In this document: one piece after another, positions 58,572 through 64,000 of the stretch
Layout: the number at the start of each line of letters is the position of its first letter
Position numbering within the stretch: position 1 is the stretch's first letter
Assembly (NCBI GenBank): GCA_964618895.1
Contig: CAZUDO010000105.1
Span: 8,404-72,403, forward strand
Length of the DNA stretch: 64,000 nucleotides
Reading direction: 5' to 3'
Origin: CAZUDO01 sp964618895
GTDB lineage: Bacteria > Desulfobacterota > Binatia > DP-6
Program-made: the position numbers and the translations under genes
The notes under the pieces: model-generated
What the model was told of the DNA's origin: nothing
Databases searched by the model: none
The model's input: only the letters and a program-made list of their open reading frames with translations

Positions 58572-61427
58572 ATGAAGGGAACCAGACGTGCTGGCCGCGC
58601 GGGCCTGGTGCTGCTCGCCGGCGCGGTGCTGCTCGCGACCAGCGTGGCACATGCGACCTCGCTGACCCGGGGCCCGTATCTGCAGCTCCTCACCACGCAG
58701 TCGGTCACGGTGGTCTGGAACACCGATGCCCCGGCGGCGTGCGCCGTGGCGCTGCGGCCGCTCGGGGGGGTGACCGGCACCGTCGTGGGAACGACCGGGA
58801 CAACCTGTGCGGTGCCGCTCGCCGGGCTCACCCCGGGCGGCCAGTACGGCTACACGCCGCTCGCCGATGGGATGCCGCTCGGGGGAGAGAGCATCTTTCA
58901 GGTGGACAGCCCGGCCCTCGCCTTCAGCTTCCTCGTGCTCGGCGACTCCGGCAGTGGCAGCGCCAACCAGGCGGCGGTCCGGGACGCGATGCTGGCCACG
59001 CCGGGCGACACGATCCTGCTCACGGGCGACATGGTGTACCCGAGCGGCGCGGCCGGCGACTTCAACCCCAAGTTCTTCACGCCCTATCAAGAGCTGCTGC
59101 GACGTCTCGTGCTGTGGCCCAGCCTCGGCGAAGCCGACGTGGCGGCCGACGGCGGGGCGTCCTGGCGGGCGGCCTTCTCGACCCCGGCCAACAACCCGGC
59201 CGCCACCGAGCACTACTACTCGTTCGATATGGGCAACGCCCACGTCGTCGTCCTGGACTCGAACGGCAGCCTGGGGTCCGGGAGCGCGCAACGCACGTGG
59301 CTCGACCAGGACCTGGCAGCGACCAGCAAGCTGTGGAAGTTCGTCGTCGTCCACCGCAGCCTGTACTCGAACGGCGTCAACGGCAGCGACACCACGCTGC
59401 GCACGAGTTTGACGCCCATCTTCGACAATCGCCATGTCGACGTGGTCTTCATGGGGCGCGATCACGACTACGAGCGCACCAAGTCGCTGCAGGGCAATGC
59501 CCAGATCGTGGCCGACGGCGTCGGCACCGTCTACGTGACCACCGGCGGCGGTGGCGATTCGCTACGGGCCGTCGGCAGCAGCGCGTTCACGGCGTTTGCC
59601 GAATCGACGTACCACTTCGTGCGTGTCGCCGTGAACGGCGGCAGCCTGCTGCTGCAGATGATCCGCGCCGACGGCGCGGTGCGCGATGCGATGGCCCTGA
59701 CCAAGGGCACGCCGGGGCCGGCGCCGGCGTGTGGCAACGACGTTGTCGACCAGGCGGGCGAGCAGTGTGACGGGCCCGACCACGCGGCCTGCCCGGGGGG
59801 GTGTACGGCGACGTGCACGTGTGCCCCGCGTTGCGGCGACGGGATCGTGAACCAGACGATCGAGGCGTGCGACGGGACGGCGGACGCTGCCTGCCCCGGC
59901 CTGTGCCTCTCGACCTGCCAGTGCGGTGCACCCGGTGACGTCGTGACCGTCACGCCGATCGCGGACACCTACATCGAGTCGGGCAATCAGGCGACCTGGG
60001 ACCATGGCGCCGCCGACCACCTCGACGTGGACCAGAAGCCGGTCGACCTCACCTACCTCAAGTTCGATCTGGGGCTCGTGCAGGGCCCGATCGCCCGGGC
60101 GACGCTCACGCTGTCGTGCAGCAACGGCGGTGCGGACGGTGGCACGATCTATCCCGTTCCGGACACCGGCTGGATCGAAGGCGATCGCACCGGCGCCGAC
60201 AGCTCGAGCGCCACCGGAACGGGCCTCAAGTTCGCCGACGTGGACACCAACGGCGACGGCAAGATCGACCGCAACGACACCTCACCGTATGCCCCCGACC
60301 TGGACCGCTGGGCCGGCCGCATCGGTGTGATCGCTCCGGGCGGGATCGCCGAGATCGATGTGACCGCGGCGATGCAGAACGGCCCCGGCCTCTATGGCCT
60401 CGCCATCCGCAACGACGACACCAACGGCGCGGTGTACGCCGCGCGCGAGCACGTGACCTCGAGCCTGCGGCCGCGCCTGCGCGTCGAGGTGGCGACCACC
60501 ACCGCGACGACCACATCGAGCACCAGCTCGACGGGCAGTACGACGACGTCGAGCAGCACGTCGTCGTCCACGACGGACGCGTCGACCACGACGACCTCGT
60601 CGAGCAGCAGCTCATCGAGCACGGGGGGGTCAACCACGAGCACGTCGTCGAGCAGCAGCAGTTCGTCGAGCACGGGGGGCTCGAGCACGAGCACGTCGTC
60701 GAGCAGCAGTAGTTCGTCGAGCACGGGGGGCTCGAGCACGAGCACGTCGTCGAGCAGCAGCAGTTCGTCGAGCACGGGGGGCTCGAGCACGAGCACGTCG
60801 TCGAGCAGCAGTTCGTCGAGCACGGGCGGCTCGAGCACGAGCACGTCGTCGAGCAGCAGTTCGTCGAATACAGGCGGGTCGAGCACCAGCACGTCGTCGA
60901 GCAGCAGCACGTCGTCGACGGTGCCCCCGATCATCATCCCCGGCACGTCGGTGCTGGCGGACGCGATGGTGCGCCAGTCCTCGGCCGGTAGCAACTTCGG
61001 GACCAACGCCCTGCTGGAAGCGAGGGAGTCGCCCGGATCGTCGAAGAAGGGGAGCCGCACGTTCATCCGTGTCCGCGTGACCGGCCTGGCCGGCCGGCCG
61101 GCGGTGACCGCGCGGGTCCGGTTGCCGGTGGCGTCCAACGCCGGTGCCGGGAGCGCGTCGGGCGGGCGCATGCACGCCATGACCAACTGCACGTGGAACG
61201 AGCTCACGATGACCTGGAGCAACCAGCCCACCTTCAGCGCGACGGTGCTGAGCACGGTAGGCACGGTGCAGTCGGGTGGGGTGGCGGAGTTCGAAGTAGC
61301 TCCGGCCATCGCCGGGGACGGCGACTACTGCTTCGCCATCGACAGCCTGTCGACCGACGTGGTGAACTACAATGCCCGCGAGGCGAGCGGGGCCAAGCCC
61401 TCGTTCGTGGTCGGGGTCGCCCCATAG
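58572..61427 (+). CDS. Secreted metallophosphoesterase-like protein with altered metal site and Ser-rich linker
   Basis: 951 residues. Signal peptide (GLVLLAGAVLLATSVAHA), a fibronectin-like domain (LTRGPYLQLLTTQSVTVVWNTDAPAACAV), then a purple-acid-phosphatase-like domain: LVLGDSGSGS, LLTGDMVYPSG, FVVVHRSLYS. The Asn-His ligand motif GNHD reads GEAD here (residues 186-189), and GHDHHYER reads GRDHDYER (Arg at 296), so several metal ligands are lost. Two short Cys-rich units (CGNDVVDQAGEQCDG, CGDGIVNQTIEACDG) follow, a CBM96/DNRLRE-like beta domain (TYIESGNQATWDHGAADHLDVDQKP), a Ser/Thr linker of about 140 residues, and a second such beta domain. Probably surface-displayed and not an active phosphatase. 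Confidence 0.8.
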   Translation: MKGTRRAGRAGLVLLAGAVLLATSVAHATSLTRGPYLQLLTTQSVTVVWNTDAPAACAVALRPLGGVTGTVVGTTGTTCAVPLAGLTPGGQYGYTPLADGMPLGGESIFQVDSPALAFSFLVLGDSGSGSANQAAVRDAMLATPGDTILLTGDMVYPSGAAGDFNPKFFTPYQELLRRLVLWPSLGEADVAADGGASWRAAFSTPANNPAATEHYYSFDMGNAHVVVLDSNGSLGSGSAQRTWLDQDLAATSKLWKFVVVHRSLYSNGVNGSDTTLRTSLTPIFDNRHVDVVFMGRDHDYERTKSLQGNAQIVADGVGTVYVTTGGGGDSLRAVGSSAFTAFAESTYHFVRVAVNGGSLLLQMIRADGAVRDAMALTKGTPGPAPACGNDVVDQAGEQCDGPDHAACPGGCTATCTCAPRCGDGIVNQTIEACDGTADAACPGLCLSTCQCGAPGDVVTVTPIADTYIESGNQATWDHGAADHLDVDQKPVDLTYLKFDLGLVQGPIARATLTLSCSNGGADGGTIYPVPDTGWIEGDRTGADSSSATGTGLKFADVDTNGDGKIDRNDTSPYAPDLDRWAGRIGVIAPGGIAEIDVTAAMQNGPGLYGLAIRNDDTNGAVYAAREHVTSSLRPRLRVEVATTTATTTSSTSSTGSTTTSSSTSSSTTDASTTTTSSSSSSSSTGGSTTSTSSSSSSSSSTGGSSTSTSSSSSSSSSTGGSSTSTSSSSSSSSSTGGSSTSTSSSSSSSSTGGSSTSTSSSSSSSNTGGSSTSTSSSSSTSSTVPPIIIPGTSVLADAMVRQSSAGSNFGTNALLEARESPGSSKKGSRTFIRVRVTGLAGRPAVTARVRLPVASNAGAGSASGGRMHAMTNCTWNELTMTWSNQPTFSATVLSTVGTVQSGGVAEFEVAPAIAGDGDYCFAIDSLSTDVVNYNAREASGAKPSFVVGVAP
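60621..60918 (+). repeat. Tandem 51/48-base repeats encoding a Ser-rich linker
   Basis: Units beginning ACG-GGG at 60621, 60672, 60723, 60774, 60822 and 60870: three of 51 bases, then two of 48 bases, then a degenerate end. Each encodes a variant of TGGSSTSTSSSSSSSSS. Copies are nearly identical at DNA level, suggesting recent expansion. Confidence 0.9.
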
Positions 61428-61497
61428 AGACCGGCCGGGCCGTGCGGGCCCACGACACATCGGTCGGGTGCCGATCGTCAGCGGCATAGACAGGCCC

Positions 61498-64000
61498 ATG
61501 CGGGAACGACGACGACCCTACCGCCGATCGATTGGGACCCTCCTGATCCTGGGGGTAGGGGTGGCGCACGGGGCCACGCTGACCCGCGGACCCTACCTGC
61601 AGCTGCTCAGCGCGCAGGCGGTGACGGTGGTGTGGAACACGGACACGGCGGCGGCCTGCGGGCTCACCCTGCGCCCGCTGGCCGGCCCGGCCACGACGCT
61701 CGGGGGGCCGAGCGGGACCGTGTGCACGATCACGGCGGACGGCCTGGTGGCCGGCGCACGCTACGCCTACGTACCGCTGGCGAACGGCAAGGCGCTCGGG
61801 CCGGAAGCGGTGTTTCGCACCGACGATCCGGCCGCGCCGTTCACGGCACTGGTATTCGGGGACTCAGGCACAGGCGGGAGCAAGCAGGGCGTCGTACGCG
61901 ACCGGATGCTCGCCACACCGGCCGACCTGATCCTGCACACCGGCGACATGGTCTATCTGGACGGTGTGGCTGCGGACTTCAACCCGAAGTTCTTCATCCC
62001 CTACCGTGACCTCATCCGGCGGCTCGTGCTCTGGCCGTGCGTCGGCAATCACGACGTGCGCACGGGTGGTGGGGCGCCGTGGCGCGAGGCGTTCCTGACA
62101 CCCGCGAACAACGCTGCCCGCAGCGAGCACTATTACTCGTTCGACTACGGCAACGCCCACGTCGTGGTCCTGGACAGCAACGCCTCGACGGCGCCCGGAA
62201 GCGCCCAGCACACGTTCCTCGATCAGGACCTCGGCGCCAGTCGGGCGACGTGGAGGTTCGTGGTTTTCCACCACACCATCTACTCGAGCGGCGTGCACGC
62301 GAGCGCGCTGCCGCTCCGCGACAATTTGGTCCCGTTGCTGGACGCGCACCGGGTCGATCTCGTGTTCATGGGGCACGACCACCACTACGAGCGTACCAAG
62401 CCGCTGCGCGACCACCAGGTCGTGGAACCCGGGGCGGGCACCGTCTACGTGACCACGGGGGGTGGGGGAGGGGAGTCCCGTACCGTCGGGACGAGCGACT
62501 TCACGGCCTACGCCGAGTCGGCGTTCCACTTCACCCGCGTGGCGGTGGACGGGGCCACCTTGCTGCTTCAGATGATTCGCGAAGACGGTGTGATTCGCGA
62601 CAGCGTGACGATGGCGAATGGCCAGCGTCCCCCGGACCCTCACTGTGGCGACGGCATCGTGAATCGGACGGGGGAGCAGTGCGACGGGGTTGACCGCGGC
62701 GCGTGTGGGGCCGGGTGCCAGCCCGACTGCACGTGTGCGCCCGTGTGCGGCGACGGACGCGTGAATGCGCCCGAGGAGACGTGCGACGGAGAAGACGACG
62801 GCGCGTGTCCGGGCCTGTGCGGGGAGACGTGCCGCTGTATCGACCCGACGCTCGTGCTCGAACTCGACCCGGTGGAGGACACGTTCATCGAAGCGGGGTC
62901 GGTGGCGACCTGGGACCACGGCGCGGCCGCGCACGTCGATGTAGATACCCGCCCATTCGCCGTGGCCTACTTCAAGTTCGATCTGTCGGCGGCGACCGCG
63001 CCGGTGGCGCACGCCGTCCTCAGGTTGTCCTGCATCAACGGCACCACCGACGGTGGCACGGTCTACCCGGTGGCCGACTCGACCTGGGTCGAAGGGACGC
63101 GCACGGGGGTCGACAGCCGGAGCGCGCGCGGTCCGGGACTCAAGTGGGTAGACGTCGACACCAATCGCGACGGCACGATCGATGGGGACGACACGTCGTC
63201 CTACGTGCCCGATCTCGGGAAGCCGGTCGGAGTGCTCGGCCCCGTCGTTGTGGGACAACGGGTCACCGTGGACGTGACCCCGGCGTTCAGCGTGGGTTCG
63301 GGGGTGTACACGCTCGCGATGCGGAACGACAGCAGCAACGGCGCCGGCTACGTGTCGCGCGAGGGTGCGCCGGCCGACGGGCGCCCGAGGCTCCGCGTCA
63401 TCCTGCGTGCCTGGTGTACGAGCCATGCGGACTGTGATGACGCGGACCCGTGCACGACAGACCGCTGCGTCCCCGCGACGGGATGCACGCACGTGCCCGC
63501 GGAGGCCGCGTGTGACGACGGCGATGCGTGCACGACGGCCGACATGTGTGCCGCGCGCGTCTGCGTCGGCGGCCCGCCGCTCGTCTGTGACGACGGGAGC
63601 GGGTGCACCGACGAGCGCTGCGAGCCGGCGACCGGGTGCGTGGCGGCGCCGAACACGGCGGCGTGTGACGACGGCGATGCGTGTACGACGGCCGACACGT
63701 GCGCCGCAGGCGCGTGCATCGGCGGCCCGGCGCGGGTGTGCGACGACGGGAGCGGGTGCACAGACGACCGCTGCGAGCCGGCGACGGGGTGCGTGGCGGC
63801 GCCGAACACGGCGGCGTGTGACGACGGCGATGCGTGTACGACGGCCGACACGTGTGCGGCGGGTGCGTGCGTTGGTGGGCCGGCGCTCGTCTGCGACGAC
63901 GGGAGCGGGTGCACCGACGAGCGCTGCGAGCCGGCGACGGGGTGCGTGGCGGCGCCGAACACGGCGGCGTGTGACGACGGCGATGCGTGTACGACGGCCG
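61498..64000 (+). CDS. Secreted metallophosphoesterase with Cys-rich repeats (3' end outside window)
   Basis: At least 834 residues from ATG 61498, still open at the window end. Clear paralogue of the preceding gene: signal peptide, LTRGPYLQLLSAQAVTVVWNTDTAAACG, then a phosphatase domain with all ligands present: LVFGDSGTGG, LHTGDMVYLDG, CVGNHDVRTG (Asn184, His185), FVVFHHTIYSSG and VFMGHDHHYERT (His293, His295). Then Cys-rich units, one CBM96/DNRLRE-like domain (DTFIEAGSVATWDHGAAAHVDVDTRP), and instead of the Ser linker a run of 51-residue disintegrin-like repeats. The intergenic gap to its paralogue is 70 bases. Confidence 0.85.
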   Translation, partial: MRERRRPYRRSIGTLLILGVGVAHGATLTRGPYLQLLSAQAVTVVWNTDTAAACGLTLRPLAGPATTLGGPSGTVCTITADGLVAGARYAYVPLANGKALGPEAVFRTDDPAAPFTALVFGDSGTGGSKQGVVRDRMLATPADLILHTGDMVYLDGVAADFNPKFFIPYRDLIRRLVLWPCVGNHDVRTGGGAPWREAFLTPANNAARSEHYYSFDYGNAHVVVLDSNASTAPGSAQHTFLDQDLGASRATWRFVVFHHTIYSSGVHASALPLRDNLVPLLDAHRVDLVFMGHDHHYERTKPLRDHQVVEPGAGTVYVTTGGGGGESRTVGTSDFTAYAESAFHFTRVAVDGATLLLQMIREDGVIRDSVTMANGQRPPDPHCGDGIVNRTGEQCDGVDRGACGAGCQPDCTCAPVCGDGRVNAPEETCDGEDDGACPGLCGETCRCIDPTLVLELDPVEDTFIEAGSVATWDHGAAAHVDVDTRPFAVAYFKFDLSAATAPVAHAVLRLSCINGTTDGGTVYPVADSTWVEGTRTGVDSRSARGPGLKWVDVDTNRDGTIDGDDTSSYVPDLGKPVGVLGPVVVGQRVTVDVTPAFSVGSGVYTLAMRNDSSNGAGYVSREGAPADGRPRLRVILRAWCTSHADCDDADPCTTDRCVPATGCTHVPAEAACDDGDACTTADMCAARVCVGGPPLVCDDGSGCTDERCEPATGCVAAPNTAACDDGDACTTADTCAAGACIGGPARVCDDGSGCTDDRCEPATGCVAAPNTAACDDGDACTTADTCAAGACVGGPALVCDDGSGCTDERCEPATGCVAAPNTAACDDGDACTTA
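63508..64000 (+). repeat. 153-base tandem repeat, 3.2 copies, open at the window end
   Basis: Copies start at 63508, 63661, 63814 and 63967, each GCGTGTGACGACGGCGATGC onward, exact period 153 bases. Each encodes 51 residues with the pattern CDDGDACTTADTCAAGAC, then GGPALVCDDGSGCTDERC and EPATGCVAAPNTA. Copies two and three are almost identical. Confidence 0.93.

Noticed and set aside
60392..61309. Minus-strand frame with repeated Leu/Asp/Glu units
   Set aside because: Shadow of the Ser-rich linker repeats of the plus-strand phosphoesterase gene.
63508..64000. Possible CRISPR-like array
   Set aside because: The 153-base units are contiguous, in frame and encode a Cys-rich repeat; there are no spacers.

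Overview
The window is a very GC-rich bacterial chromosome segment with a deltaproteobacterial-type gene order: ribF, rluD, rho, rpsB-tsf-pyrH-frr-uppS-cdsA-rseP, then ilvN-ilvC-psd-pssA-leuA-leuB. The second half carries several large secreted proteins built from Cys-rich disintegrin-like repeats, Thr/Ser-rich linkers, YVTN propeller blades and beta-helix repeats. That style fits Myxococcota, Binatota or other Desulfobacterota-related lineages. I favour a Binatota-like organism, but this is inference from content and no rRNA is present.

Layout. From 1 to 11.0 kb lies a dense plus-strand housekeeping block (tol-pal tail, MFS transporter, riboflavin/FAD synthesis, rRNA pseudouridylation, Rho, translation factors, UMP kinase, undecaprenyl-PP and CDP-DAG synthesis, RseP, TsaB). 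From 11.0 to 19.0 kb lies a branched-chain amino acid and phospholipid block, with a Leu-rich leader peptide and attenuator in front of leuA and an ASADH paralogue that lacks its catalytic Cys before truA. From 19.0 to 24.1 kb are rarA (minus), nadK, recN, an M23 peptidase and tRNA-Ala(GGC). From 24.1 to 27.7 kb is an accessory segment: a toxin-antitoxin pair with its own palindrome, a broken cyclic-nucleotide-binding gene, and a tightly coupled glutaminase-GAF-ParA/MinD operon. From 27.7 to 40.4 kb are a YVTN/poly-Thr exoprotein, a CHASE2 adenylate cyclase facing a FecR plus TPR/beta-barrel pair, three overlapping small exported proteins, a lipoprotein, two head-to-head citrate synthase remnants and more exported proteins. 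From 40.4 to 42.9 kb a MarR regulator leads leuC-leuD, with a palindrome inside the promoter. From 42.9 to 57.4 kb are a beta-helix exoprotein, an orphan Flp pilin, serine acetyltransferase, RecQ with an Arg-rich tail, an orphan FtsX/MacB permease, a heparinase II/III protein paired with an asparagine-synthetase-like protein lacking key active-site residues, MscS, an SRPBCC protein, mtnA and a DUF6941-type protein. From 57.4 kb to the end are an orphan FixJ-type regulator and two tandem secreted metallophosphoesterases. The first has lost metal ligands and the second is intact, runs off the window, and ends in a 153-bp tandem repeat.

How they work together. Leucine synthesis is split into leuAB (apparent attenuation) and leuCD (apparent MarR control), about 24 kb apart. 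Lipid genes (cdsA, psd, pssA, uppS) sit inside the translation and amino-acid operons. Many accessory genes look adapted to the envelope or cell surface. All functional calls are from reading motifs by eye; no database search was possible.
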